Source: Gnetum montanum (taxonomy: Eukaryota; Streptophyta; Gnetopsida; Gnetales; Gnetaceae). From it: DNA of 64,000 bases. Numbering within the stretch: the first letter of the stretch is position 1; the number at the start of each line of letters is the position of its first letter. A program made the position numbers and the translations under genes. The stretch is taken from assembly GCA_015680685.1 (NCBI GenBank), contig MNCI01002989.1:92338-156337 (forward strand), in the 5' to 3' direction. Below, one piece after another: positions 32,860 to 45,333 of this stretch. Under the pieces are notes generated by a model. The model had not been told where the DNA came from. It searched no databases and saw nothing but the letters and a program-made list of their open reading frames with translations.

Positions 32860-33840
32860 AAAAGTGAAATCTTAGCCATGTTGTATGATAGCGAGGGAAA
32901 AGGTTGTAGACCGGTTGACCCCTGAAATAGGGGTCTTACGGTGTGGATAAGGGGACTCAATCTCGGAAGAAGAGGCCCTAGTTAATAAGGCAAGGAGTGC
33001 ACAGCCTCCTGCACATGAAGAGGAAATAGCTGTGGAGGATGCCAAAGTCCTTTCGGCTGGAACTAACCGAGGCAAGTAGTTTGTTACTTGATAAAATTAA
33101 TTTTTATTTTTTACGATGTAGTGGTAGACCCTAGACAACTTCTATAGGTTGTACTGGTCATCGTAATGTCTCAGTCATACCTTTTATTCTACGTAACAGG
33201 TGACCAGAGCATGCCCTTGACAATAGTGGCGACTCAATCCTGGGACAAATTTCTGGATAAATTCGCCTTTATGGAAGGTGTCGTTCAAGATATGACTGGT
33301 CGCTTAGAGTGAATCGATCCTGAAGCTGGTACGCTACAATCATTACGCAGAGGTTATTTTACTATGGCATTACGCTACCTAATTATGCCTAACTATTATT
33401 TTTTGTGTTATTAGGAGCTCACCTCAGATGGGACCCATCAGAGCCTATCAATTTAGACACCACCGAGCCCTGATTAGAAGTGACCATCGTGCCATACAAC
33501 ATTTACAATGAGATGTGTAAATGTGCTTTATGCCCAACTTGCTCCTTATGGGAATGTCAAAGCGTAAACGAGGACCTCTGGAAGAGGTTGCAAAGGTCAG
33601 AGAAGGAGAGAGTGGCTCTACGCGATGAGGTTGGGGATCTAAGATCACGGAATGAATTCCTGCAAGCCCAAGAAATAGGAAGCGAGGACTGGAGGACAGC
33701 TGTTGTTGACTACGCTCATTATTGGGCCATCGAGGAGGAGGATGTTCCAACAAACTTGTAGAACTAGCTTGTGAAGCTGAGATTTATCTCTATAATCATG
33801 CACAAAGCCATACTGCCATGTCAACAAATATGAAGGATTA
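32860..33840 (+). pseudogene. Second, partial copy of the antisense gene (exons 5-7)
   Basis: A block reading GAHLRWDPSEP after an acceptor at 33415 corresponds to GAKLKWDPSEV at the start of exon 7 (27184), with the same intron position and phase. Before it, an exon 33202-33332 (MPLTIVATQSWDKFLDKFAFMEG) matches exon 6, again with conserved boundaries, and 32930-33078 resembles the acidic exon 5. The coiled coil follows (SEKERVALRDEVGDLRSRNE), and a coherent frame runs to about 33840. It is far more diverged than a recent duplicate and lies about 200 bases beyond the gag start. Confidence 0.6.
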
Positions 33841-34875
33841 TATACTTCCTATTTTGTGGAGCCAAAAATTAATTCTATGAAAGAACTTTACAAGTCACAT
33901 CAAAGGTTAACCTTGGACCCATAAAGGATTACATATCATGCACATGAATAATTCATTTTAATCCATCTCAGTAAGGAGTGGGACACAACACGTAGAAGCT
34001 AAAATTAGCTCAACCAAGAAGCCCTACAATTGCTCTACCATATTAACTCTTCCATACAATAGACTAAAACAACTTTATGAATAAATTTAAAAATGAGACT
34101 CTATAGCTAATAATGACATAAAGGCTAAGCAAAAACAAAGGATATAGAGTTAGAAAAAACAAAGAGTAGCACAGAGCCACTGTTAAAGGATTGAATCATC
34201 ATTAAAGCTTGAAATAAAGAATTTTGAAAAATAATATGTATAGAAAAAAGTAGGAATCACAAGTTTAACTAGGGCCTAATAGTAAACCATTACTCCAACA
34301 CAAACATGGTTATTTGAATTTGTCGATGGTAGTTACAAAAATTAAGCTAAAATTACTAAGAAAAAGCTCAGTTTTAAGTTCAAATTACAATTGGAGCTTA
34401 TTTAATAGAAAAAACAACTTTCCTAACTAAATTATTTATGGAAAAAATAGTGCTAAAGGGGTTATTATGAAGATTTTACTAGATTCATCAAGTTATTTAA
34501 ATTTACCATGATCATGGAAAGATAGGTTGATAGTTACTAGCAAAAAGGGCTTCAACATGAATAATAACAATTAATTAAATCTTGATCAAATAATTGAATA
34601 AGAGCTAATAAACTTAATCATTTCTCCTAATTACCCATTTGAATACACAATAATCAAGAAAATAACAATTGTGAGAGGCCATAGCAATTAAAAGATATAA
34701 CAAATAAGGGTTTCTTTTTATAATTTTTCTAAAACTTTGCAATCATAATAAGAGTTATAAAGTAATAATGATGATGAATTTTGATCAAATAAAAATACTT
34801 AATAGAGGATTATGAACCATTAGGGACCTACCTAAAATCCTTGGCTAATCTCAAATGAATCATTTATGATTACAA
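33841..34875 (+). other. AT-rich leader of the extra ORF, outer Athila-like element F
   Basis: No coding region. The part from about 34570 resembles 51260-51605, the sequence before the extra ORF of element G; both look like leader or intron sequence ending near a conserved ATTACAAATG start. The left part (33841-34560) has no recognisable match in the window. The junction with the Tat-associated gene copy is near 33840. Confidence 0.4.
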
Positions 34876-36145
34876 ATGGCTCCTAAAAGACTTGCAACCG
34901 AAGGATCCTCACAGCAAAGGGATAAGAAACCCAAAGGTAGAGGAAAAATGGGGAAAAGACCCCCACAAGTAGAGAAAAATGCTCAATCCTTTAGCATCCA
35001 TTAGTAAACATTGACAACAAAAACATTCTACATAAGCTGAGGCTAAAGTACTACCATATCAAGAGCAAGGACAGCATCTCATGCTATCAACTAAATGCCT
35101 CCAAGCTATTCAAGAGAAATCAATCATGTCTATAGTCATTTTGGAATTCAACTTTGGACTATTTATGGTTCACTTGCTAACATCTAAGAGCAAATGCAAG
35201 CCACTCCTCTTTGGTCAACTTTGTCATGTAGTGGAGAATGGTACTTAGGACAAGTGTACTAGTTTTGGAAAAATAAACAAGATGATACCATAGTCAAGAT
35301 TGAAGAAGTCACAGTGTTTTATTCAGTCAAAGCAATTGCTAATGGACTAAATATTCCTAACATTAGAGAAAATATTACACAAATATCAACAAGATCCAAC
35401 ACAGATGTAAAGAAATTGTGGCTACCAAGGGCTTATGGAAAAGTAGATAAAAAATATAGTGAATTGTCTGCTAAAGCGAAAATATATTTAAAGGTTGGAA
35501 CTTACCATATTTTTCCCACCAAAATATTGAATATAATTTTCACCTAGGTTGTAAGAGGAAGCATCATTCTCATGGAAAAATTAAATGTAAGCATGGCTCA
35601 TTTGTTGTTCCTAGAAATTTAAAGAAGGTTCAAAGAAAAGAAGGTAGGGAAGGTAACTTTTCCATTCCCTTGCCTCATCATAAGGTTGCACAAGCAAGTA
35701 GGAATTCTAGGTTATACCAATGATGTTCTAGAAAAATCCCAAAATGCATCCTATGCCAAAATGTCAAAACCAGTGCCTCTAAAGAAAGATCAACTAGAGA
35801 AGCTAGCTAACATTAAGGGAGTAGTAGGATCCACACCCACAGGAAATGTACTACCTATAGAACAGAAGCAAGTAGCACTTGGTGGGTTAACACCAGTTGG
35901 TGATAGACCAGAATCAATCACTCCATCAACAAAGAAGGTTTATCAACCTTTTATGAGGCACTTACAAAAAATTGCTAAAACTATAAGCTAGGGAAGTAGG
36001 GAAGGTTTTGCAATGTATAGATTAAGAAATAATTTGAGCAAACCTACAATATCAATAAGACCTACTAGTGGTCAAATTTCATTACCAAAAGGAGAGTTGA
36101 GGATTGGGCATAGCAAAACTCAAGGAACATTGCATCCTTCTAGGT
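34876..36145 (+). pseudogene. Extra ORF (coiled-coil type), element F, first part
   Basis: ATG at 34876 (MAPKRLATEGSSQQRDKK). A Lys-rich N-terminus is followed by a region with WTIYGSLANI, VKAIANGLNIPNIRENITQI and YHIFPTK (35314-35547) and a linker (35686-35991). The frame is split at 36145 by the 13.1-kb element and continues at 49295. It is homologous to 51610-52900. This gene follows pol in this Athila-like family, in the place where Athila elements often carry an envelope-like gene, but I see no signal peptide or membrane segment. Function unknown. Confidence 0.6.
36141..36145 (+). repeat. Target-site duplication, left copy (TAGGT)
   Basis: TAGGT directly precedes the LTR start TGATGAAG; the same five bases follow the other LTR at 49290-49294. 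Joining the flanks restores the alignment with the homologous ORF at about 52870-52930. Confidence 0.85.
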
Positions 36146-37044
36146 TGATGAAGCATCATGATTAGCCACATCGATGGGATGCCCTCGATGGGATCCTTTC
36201 CATATAGGATTTAACTCATTGACGTGCACCCATCGATGAGGCTCCCTATTTTGCTTATAAATAGGTGCTCACCAACCACATTTATGGCATAAGTCTCATA
36301 GTTGTAGCAAAGCTCTAACAATTTTTTCACTTAAAAGTTAGAATATTTTCTAAATGCCCATAGTAGGAGTCAAAGAGTGTACAAATCTTTATTCAAGCAT
36401 TATTGTACTTGAGCACTACAATGTATGCAACAATAAAGATGAGCTTTCTGATAAACCTTGCAACACTTTCAAATAGATTAATTATTTCCTTTATGCATTT
36501 AATATTTTAAGCAATTTCCTTTAATTCTTTAAGTAATTAAAATAGTTAAATTAACCCAATTTAACCTAGATTAAGCTAGATTAAGATAGATTAAATAGTG
36601 ATCAATTAAAAATATAAATACGACCACTTCGAGCACACGCTTGGTGCTTGATAATCCTAGTAACACTTAATGTTTGATAACCTAGTAGCATTAAACATGT
36701 TCAGGATGTATACGACAAGTGGGAATGGATGCTTATGTTCGGATTAGTTAAATGTTAGTTGATTAGAGTAAATTAGCAATTAAATATATTATTCTTTATT
36801 CTTTATTTTTAGAAAAATTAGAACATAAAACATAATAATGATAAAAATCATATGGCTTAGTTGCACTTAACCATACATTTACATTTCACAAGTGTAATTG
36901 GGAAGACAGCGATTATGACAATTAGTTTCACCTCCTAGAGACTTTTGTACTTAGAAGGCTATAGGTTCACAGAATTGGACCAGATCACGCGTGAATGCTT
37001 AGTGATTCGTATGGTTGAGCATAGGGTCTACTCGTCACTCATCA
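36146..37044 (+). mobile_element. 5' LTR of the full-length Athila-like element
   Basis: 899 bp, TGATGAAG…CACTCATCA. U3 contains repeated 'catcgatggg' dyads and a TATA box (TATAAATAGG, 36256-36265); a polyadenylation-type AATAAAGATG lies near 36441; U5 contains 'cgagcacacgcttgg' and 'ggatgtatacgacaagtgggaatgg'. By eye it is about 80-85% identical to the partner at 48411-49289, which suggests an old insertion. Confidence 0.85.
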
Positions 37045-37045
37045 T

Positions 37046-37063
37046 TGGTGTCGTTGTTGAGAA
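37046..37063 (+). promoter_or_regulatory. Primer binding site, tRNA-Asp type
   Basis: TGGTGTCGTTGTTGAGAA, one base after the LTR. It equals the tRNA-Asp-type site at 6084-6101 apart from four transition-type changes. Confidence 0.75.
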
Positions 37064-37204
37064 CTTGTACTTTGATATGTGTGCTATCTAGAACTTAGTA
37101 AAAATTATTTATAATCATTGGAATGAATCCTAAAGTTGCAATCATTCAAAAAATAAAAATAATAATCATAATTAAAGCACATTGAATTTTTATTTTAATC
37201 CAAA

Positions 37205-39690
37205 ATGACTTCTTCTCATAGGCATGATGAATCAAAACCACCAGTGCCCCAAGTATTCAAAGTGGTATACACTTATCTAGATGAGTTTGTACCTAATTTC
37301 ATCTTCATCCTGCACCAAGATGAACAATTGTGGTGGAAAGACATGGAAGGTAAAGTTGTGTTGCTACCTAACTGATCTACTCTTGGGATGCTACTACAAA
37401 ATCTTAAGAGGTTGGACATACAAGATCTTCATGAAGAGTACGTTGTGCAAGACCATGACTATCAAGACTACCATCCCACAAAAACACAATGCAAAAGAGA
37501 TCAGCACCAGGAGAAGCATCATAAAGCTACAAAGGGGAAACAATTCATGAACCCCTTATTCCTGTTGAACCAAAAAGATAATGAGGATCATCCCTTTGGG
37601 GGTTCTCAACATGAAGATTCTCCATCACTTGACTTTAGTGAAAGGGGCTTGGACCTGAATCTACAGTCCATTATCAACAATTTGGATTTAGGCAAAAGTG
37701 GGAGTCAAGTCAAGGGCTCAAGAAAGCATCACAATGATGACAAACCTAATGATCATGGCTGTGGCAAGCAGAGAGAAGGTGGTAGACACCATGGTGGTGG
37801 TAGTTCTTCTCCCTCTCTACCCTCTTTATCTACATCTTCTTCTTCCTCCTATGAATCTGACCAAAACTGTAGGGGACAAAACTATGATGGAGGTAAATAG
37901 TGGGACAATAATGATCACAGGCCCTGCAATGAATGAAGGGGTACCAGAGAACATCATAGGTTTCATTGAAATCATGATGATGATGAACCTTTGCTTGCAA
38001 CTCAAAGCATGCTCAACATAATAGAGGTAGTCAGAATACCAAGCAACCATGTGAAAGATAGCAAAATCAAGAGGTTGGATATGAATAATTTCCCTAGATT
38101 TGAGGGGGGTATAACTCAAATCCACATACCTATCTTCAATCCTTTATGATTTCTGTTCCTTGCAGAACATAAAAAATGATTGGAAAAAACTTAAGCTATT
38201 TTCCAGGACACTCACAAAAGAAGCAAAAAGTTAGTGCCACTTCTTGGAGTCAAAATTAATTTGTAGATAAAGTATGAATCTTGAGCTATTCAATGATCAA
38301 TATCATACATACTCTAGAGTGTCCAATTTCAGAAAGCAAATCCAAGGCTGGTAAAAGGAACACATGAACCCTTGGATGCAACCATGGGTAGGTATTATTT
38401 CTTTTTGCACAGATGTCCTAGCCATGGTTATTCTCAATAAGAGTAGCTTTGCTATATCATAAATGGGCTTTGATCACAAATAAGAAGAATCCTTGGAGTC
38501 TACACCCAAGGGAGACTATCAAAACTAAGAGTCCATCAGATCCAAAGATTCATTGAGTAGGTTGCAAAAAAAGAAGGAGAGTTGAGGAAATGGGAAAGTG
38601 TTGAAGAATATAACCAAGAACGTTCCATTAGAAAAAGGAAGGTCTAATTATGTGCCACTGAGGAGGAGGCACCACTTGATGAAGTGGTGTAGTGAGAAAC
38701 CTTGCCAAGTCAAAAATTTATTTCTAAAATTTTAGCCAAAATAGAAAAAATGTGGGAATCTTTGAATGAAAAGTTCCAAACAGCTCTAAAAATTGCAGAA
38801 GAATCTAAAGATCAAGGTAGTGATCATGATTGCATGAGAAGAAAGAAAGCTAAATGTTCCTACCAAAGGGATAAGGGTAAATTTGTTGCATTTGAAGAGG
38901 TTGTAGAGTCAGAATCAAATCATGATGGTGGATGTAACATCTACCAATATAAGCATCCTAAGGGATGTTGCCCTATTGTGTCACACTTGTAGGAGTTTGG
39001 GATGTATGCTCTCAATCCTAGGTTGGTAAGAAGGCAAGCATCTAGAAGATTACCTTATCCTCAAGGTAATCATAGGTAGTTCCACCAACAATAAGCTTAT
39101 TATCCAAGTGGAGCTCCACCACAATCATATGAGCAGTATTAGTAGTCACAACACCCATAGTCCTGGGGTATGCCACCACCAAGGCAAAAATACCCTTACA
39201 AGTAGCTAGATTCATATCGGTACTATGTTCAATAGCCCATGTCTCTGTGTGACTCTTCCATTCATGCTTCTTTTTAGCATCACTAGTACCTTCTAAAGTA
39301 CTATAAAGCTCATTCTCCATCTCCTAAAGGGGAGCCCCCATTTCATCAGTACCCTCCTCATCCTTCCCCACATGTCCCTCCATCCTCAACCTAATTACTG
39401 CTTGCTCTATTCATGTAGGATGAGATTTTCATGCAACCACAGCAACATAACACTACCAAGGCCATTAGCTTATAATGAGTTCTTCTACCAAGTGGTTCAA
39501 AAACTAGACAAAAAAAAAAGATCATTCTTCTAAAGTAATAGCCCTACAACGCCCTCACCAACTCATGCAATTGGTCACCTTGTATCTCCTTCATCCTTTA
39601 CATATATTTCCTTCAAGAACCCTTCAAACCAAATGCCTCCCAAAATCTGCATAGTCATGTCAACCCATGCTATATTTGATTAGGTTAACC
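37205..39690 (+). pseudogene. gag: gag of the full-length Athila-like element
   Basis: ATG 37205 (MTSSHRHDESKPPVPQ). N-terminal domain (VVQDHDYQDYHPTKTQC), Ser-rich tract (about 37800-37860), capsid core (38180-38580, KLFSRTLTKEAK…), a Lys/Glu-rich segment (38702-38992) ending in a knuckle-like CNIYQYKHPKGCC in which the second Cys is Tyr, then a Pro/Gln-rich tail. Multiple stops and frameshifts. Collinear with 5970-3366 (minus) and 7132-9398. Confidence 0.8.
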
Positions 39691-40160
39691 CTAGCAACCT
39701 TCCCAAGAAAAGAGTTAATCCTAGAAGTTTGTTCATCTACTTGCAGATTGCTGGAAATGAGCTATGCAAGGCTCTTCTTGATTCAGGTTCTGGTGTCAAT
39801 CTAGTTTCTCACAAAATGTACAAAGCTTGGAACTTGCCCCTCTCAAGAAGAGTGACATTCATTTAGAATTGGCAAATAATTCCATCACTGTTCCCTTGGA
39901 ATTAGTGGAGGACATTGTAATCACTATCTGTGGGTAGTCCTATCTTGCTGATTTCCTACTGATCAAGGTTAATAACTGCAAGGGGAACTTCCCAATCATT
40001 ATGGGAAGGGCTTGGCTAAGCACCATTGATGTGCAAATGGGCATAAGAGTTTTTTCCTAGAAATTTACAAGGAAAATGCATTCAAAAAGATCAAGAAAAA
40101 GAGAGTTCTATGCATTGTGTATAGCAATACAGGTTGCAACTATGTGCAAAAGTTATGATT
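39691..40160 (+). pseudogene. pro: Aspartic protease, full-length element
   Basis: ELCKALLDSGSGVNLVSHKM with the intact DSG triad at 39780-39788, followed by VNNCKGNFPIIMGRAWLSTID and the conserved end CIVYSNTGCNYVQ. This is the only copy of the family in the window with the canonical active site. Stops at about 39865 and 39905. Confidence 0.8.
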
Positions 40161-40429
40161 TATTAAAAGCACAGCAATCAAAGCACACAAAAAATGTGTA
40201 GATGAATCTGAAATCCAAAAGTGCCTATACACAGCAGCAACAAAACAAGAGGACACCCAATGGCTAATGGTTGATTCTAAAACCATCATACTTTACATTG
40301 AACTAGTTGAGAGCTTAACATGTGCCTATGTTGAAGTTATGGATGAATTGGAGCAAGTTCATCACCCACTCTCTAATGATGAACCTAATAGTACTTATTG
40401 GGGAGAGTTGGAAATCCCTAAAGATTTTT

Positions 40430-41900
40430 AAAAAAACCCTTGAAGTTGATAACTCTACTTGCTAGGATGGAGTATACATTCCTAAAAAATGTCAAGGTGA
40501 TAATAATCAATGCTAACCTTACTCCTAAAAAGAAAGAGAAGTTGTTGAATGTGGTTAACAAATGGTCAATAGCCTTTGCTTGGTCATATTCTAAGCTCAC
40601 TAGGATTGATCCTAGGATATGCTAGCATCGCATCTATACTAATCCTTCCATCAAGCCAAAGAGGCAACTATAATGGTGGTTGAACCCCAAATTGAAGCAA
40701 ATCATCAAAGAGAAAATTAAACAACTACTCAAAGCAAGGTTCATATATCTAATTAGGGATAATGAGTGGGTTAGTCCACTTGTAATTCTACCAAAGAAAG
40801 ATGGCAAGTGGTAGGTCTGTATTGATTTTAGGTTTTTGAACATGGTGACCAACAAAGATCATTTCCCATTGCCATTTGTCGACCAGGTGTTGCACACTAT
40901 CTTTAGGCATTACTATAACCAAATTCAAATCGTGTCAGAGGATTAGATCAAAATGATAGTCATAAGTCCCTAGGGGACTTTTGCATATAAAAAGATGCCT
41001 TTTCATTTGTGCAATGCCCTTAGAAAATTCCAATGCCTTGTCCTAAGTATTTTTAACAATAAATTGATAGTGGGATGGAAGTCTTCATGGATGATTTTTT
41101 CACCTATGGTCCCACATTTGAGCAAGCCTTAGACTGCCTTGAGTAAGTGCTTAAAAGATCTATGGAAACAAATATTTAGCTCAATTGGAAAAAGATCCAT
41201 TTGATGGTCTAGGAGGGCATTGTGTTGGGTCACAGAATCTCACAAGCAGGGATTGAGGTGGACCCTAACAAGATTAGGATCATCCAAGGAATAACCCATT
41301 AGTCAAGAACCATCAAAGATATCTTATCATTCCATGGACACACTAGCTACTACCAGCGATTCATAGAGAACTTCTCTAAGATCATACAATCATTGTTCAA
41401 GCTGACAAAGAAAGATCCTATGTTCATATGGACTAAGAAATGTGAAAAAGCATTCTACAAGCTTAAGAAGAAGGCTATAGAAACTCCAATTCTACAACCA
41501 TGTGATTGGTTTTTTTCATTTCACATCATGATGAATGCATTGAACAATGCCTTGGGAGCTGTGCTTATGTAGTTGGACAATCAAAAACATCCTTATTATA
41601 TCCATTGCATAAGCCTACATGTTGTGGGTGCACAACTTAACTACACCACAACGAAGAAAGAGCTAATGGTAATGGTGTATGCTTTGGAGAAATTCAAGGA
41701 CTATGTGCGAGATACAAAATATTTGTGCACACTAATGATAATGACATTCACTTTCTTATGAACAAGCTAACGGTAAGCCCCCATGTCATATGATGGCTAG
41801 TGATCATGCAAGAGTTCAATCTTACAATGGTAGATTGAAAGGGAACTAAGAATGTGGTCACTAATCATTCATCTCGGTTATGATGGAATAACAATGAGGA
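40430..41900 (+). pseudogene. pol: Reverse transcriptase and RNase H, full-length element
   Basis: Linker (MEYTFLKNVKVIIINANLTP), fingers/palm (NKDHFPLPFVDQVLHT…NQIQI, with a deletion removing SFLDGYSGY), FMDDFFTYG near 41085-41110, connection (ILSFHGHTSYYQRF) and RNase H (HIMMNALNNALGAVL, NYTTTKKELMVMVYALEKF). The 40160-40430 stretch before it is the conserved pre-RT linker. The palm deletion and many stops abolish function. Confidence 0.8.
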
Positions 41901-43190
41901 GGAGAGTTCACTCTCTAATCAATTCCCTGATGAAATCCTCTTTATTGGTGTAATAAATGAACAAGTACCTAATGAACCTACATAGTACAATTGCATCCTC
42001 ACTTATCTTCTCACTCAAGAGATTCCACAAGACTTGGATCATCAGAAGAAATAACAGTTTCTTCATCAAGCCAAATGTTTCATGGAAATCAACAGATACC
42101 TTTACAAGATGTGCATCGATGGCCTGGTGTGTTGGTGTGTCCCTGATGCTAATCAACTATGTTTTCTCCAAGATGCTCACAAGGGTCTTTGTGGGGGCCA
42201 CTATGCATGGAGACACACAACTATTAAGATCCTGATGACATGGTATTACTAGCCAAAAATCTTTAGGGATGCTCATCAATTTGTCTGCTCTTGTGAATGT
42301 TGTCAATAAGATGGTGGGATGATCACTTGAATGGAGGGGCCTCAATAGTGGATCAAACCATGGGAACCCTTCAAAAATTGGGGCATATATTTCATGGGTC
42401 CCATCACAACCATGTCAAATGAAAAGGCATATGTAATAGTTGTTGTTAACTATTGTACCAAATGGGAAAAAGTAGCAGCCATCACCAACTATACATTATC
42501 TACCATTGCATAGTTTATACTACAAAATGTTGTAAATAAGTTTGGAGTGCCACATGCACTAATTTCTAACAATGGTACTCATTTTATATGTGCTACTTTT
42601 CACAAGCTCATGCAACACTTGGGGGTTGAACATAAACTAACAACACTTTACCACCCCCAAGCCAATGATCAAGTAGAGGTTACCAATAGGGAGATTGGAG
42701 CACAAAACTCAATGATGCCCTTTGGGCCTACCACTTCACATGGAAACTTCCTATAGGATACTCTCCCTATGAGCTAGTGTATGGAAAAATTACCAACTCT
42801 TCCAATTCAATTCAAGCTCTATACACTTTCAACAACCTACGACCTTGATCTTGACCTTAGCCTACCACAAAAAGAAAGATTGATCAACCTTAATGTGCTA
42901 GATGAGAATCAATTGATAGCCCTATCCTTGAATGAAGTACACAAAGTATTCAAAAAAAAGTACCATGACCTTAGAATAAGGAAAGTCAAATTTCAACCTG
43001 GTGACAAGGTCTTTTACTAGAACCTCACACATATACCTCAAAAGACTAAGTTTCAAACATTGTGAAAAGGACCTTATATCATTTTTAAAATCTTTCCTTC
43101 TGGGACCATTTTGATCTACAAACTTGAGAGCCCAAACAAGAAACAACTGGTCAACATGCAACAACTCAAACCTTTCCATGAGCCCAAGCA
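41901..43190 (+). pseudogene. pol: Integrase, full-length element
   Basis: Tether, remnants of the zinc domain (HKGLCGGHYAWRHTTI-like, 42175-42230) and the core: NWGIYFMGPI (Asp to Tyr), SNNGTHF (Asp to Asn), VTNREI (Glu kept). A deletion of roughly 60-80 bases after NREI shifts the frame compared with 12540-12620. The end (PNKKQLVNMQQLKPFHEPKQ) aligns with the broken end of element E. Two catalytic residues are lost. Confidence 0.8.
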
Positions 43191-44810
43191 AGCCAATGCA
43201 AGAAACGCCTCAATAGATGAACAACCACACTCAATTTTTCAAATCTCCTCTTTTCAACTTAGTCATGGGGGTGATGGCCATCTATGCTAACCATACCAGT
43301 GGCTCCTTAATTTTTCTACCTTTTTGTTTTAGGATTTTTTTTATACTTTCTTTATTTTAAAAACCATTTTTTTTTTTACATTTTGTTATTTTTCCAATTT
43401 TTTATTTTCCAACATCATTAGTATGTTTTATCTTTCTTGAATATTTTCCAATTTATTTGATATTTTACTTTCTTTCTTGTGTGAATTTTTACTATTTTCT
43501 AATAAAATGCTTTGTTGCTAATAAGACACAGTGATGTTGTAGTTGTTCACTAATGGTGATTTGTACTTAATTTTTTTGATTGCTAATGTCTTATTTCTAT
43601 TTTTTAATTTTGATGACTAATAACTAAGACAAAGTTTCTTTTTCATGGAATAGGTAGTGAGTCCATGTCATCCACCCATCCACCGACACTATGGTCTTTC
43701 TAGTTTTGGAAGTATGAGGTTCCTTTTTCAATAATAAAACTTTAACAAACTTGTGACCTTGGTAGTTTCCAAACTTGGAAAAGATTCAAAGGTTTGAAAA
43801 GGATGCGAATTTAAGGGAATTCAATGCTCTTTTTGCCTTTCTACTTGCTTGAGTGCAATTGTGTTTTCATGGATTTTTTACCATTCCATGTCGACCAATA
43901 ATAGAAAGTTAATAAGTCTTTGCATGGTGTGGTTCCCATCCAAAAATGCAAAAAAAAAAAAAAAACATAAAATTCAAAAAAAAACTTGATGGAAATTCAA
44001 AGCACACCCTATAGAAAAAATAATAGGCTACAAGCATTGATTATGGGACTAGAAAGACATGTTACCCATGCCTAAAGGTCCCCTCTAACTAAGGCCCTTT
44101 CTCACCTCTTGCATCTCTTTTCTTCTCAAATAAAGAATGGTATTTGATCTATGGTAGTATTCTTGTATCTCCAAGGGATGGTTTGGTCTTCAAGTGGTGA
44201 TGTCAAGTCACCGAAAGTGGTTGGTTTTGATCTAGACTAAGGATGGACTTTATTGGGTCATTTAACCATAGAATCCACAACAGACTACATGTAATCATGA
44301 TTAGGAATTCCATTCCATTTTCTCTCTCATCCATCATTCTTTCTATGACTCACCTCACTACCAATTTTCCATGTTCTTATTCAATGTCTTAGTTTGAAGT
44401 GTTTCAATTCTTGGTAGATTCCTCTAAATTCGAGCCTTAACTTTTCATACCCATTAATCAAGTGTGGGGTCCATGGACTCCTTATATGAGGTTATGCAAG
44501 GGAAATAATGGGCATGGGCCTACTATGGGGAGGACTCACTTACATATCTCTTGGTTGGGTTAATTAACTTTATTATCCTTAGGAATTTCGATGATTAAAT
44601 CTTTCGTGTGCCTCATCAATACATCCAACTGTGCACTCCTTAAGGCATTTTTTCCATAAAATTTCATTCTCCCAACATTTCTCCAATTTTGTGAACATCT
44701 TAGCCCTCTTCTAATGTTTTCATCATGTTCATGGATTTTCTAGCTCTTTATGAATCCCAATTTTGTGTAAAAACTCCTTGCATTTTTCAATATATTCATG
44801 TGAGAAAATT
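43191..44810 (+). other. Non-coding spacer downstream of integrase
   Basis: T-rich (43270-43640) and then mixed sequence, with a poly-A run at about 43951-43967. The first 470 bases match 15790-16281 of element E. No supported coding region or RNA gene. Confidence 0.5.
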
Positions 44811-44814
44811 TTCA

Positions 44815-44901
44815 CAACAACTCTGTCAATGAGACCACATATACTTGTCTCACCCATTGACGAGACGTCATCGATGTAAGGCAAAAATGCCTATAAATAG
44901 G
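44815..44901 (+). promoter_or_regulatory. Internal U3-like promoter before the extra ORF
   Basis: The block 'cccattgacgagacgtcatcgatg', then TATAAATAGG (44892-44901), resembles the U3-TATA block of the LTR at about 36210-36265 ('cattgacgtgcacccatcgatgag' then TATAAATAGG). It sits about 430 bases before the extra-ORF start and could drive it separately from the LTR. Confidence 0.45.
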
Positions 44902-45333
44902 ATTGAACACTTAGTAATTTTTCACATTTTCTCATAAACAAGGGAAGAGTTTTTAAATTTTTTAGAGCCCAAAGCCTTCCAAAAGCCATATCTTCCTAGC
45001 CGTTTGTCCAATTCACCCCTTTCTTCAACCCTATAGCTACTAAAGGTAAGCTCTTCATCATGGGGACCACAAACCTTAAGTTTGTGAGGAAAAATTTTTC
45101 AAAAAAAAATCTAACTCCCACAAGGATTAACAAAGAAATCAATATTAAAACATTAAATTATACAAGTTAAACCCTTCAAACAAGCTCTGGTGATATTTTA
45201 AGTGAAATAATAATAAAATAATCAATCTACCATTATCAAAACTTAGCCTAAGTGTAACTACCCAATGAGAAACGTACTTAAATGTTATAAGTTACACATT
45301 GAATGCTAATCCTTGGTTATGTTTTCACCACAA

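Noticed and set aside
33222-33244. A TGGCGACTCAATCCTGGGACA sequence resembling a tRNA-Arg-type primer site of Ogre elements.
   Set aside because: It is on the plus strand, opposite to the element, and lies inside the exon-6-like coding sequence of the second gene copy; no LTR end precedes it.
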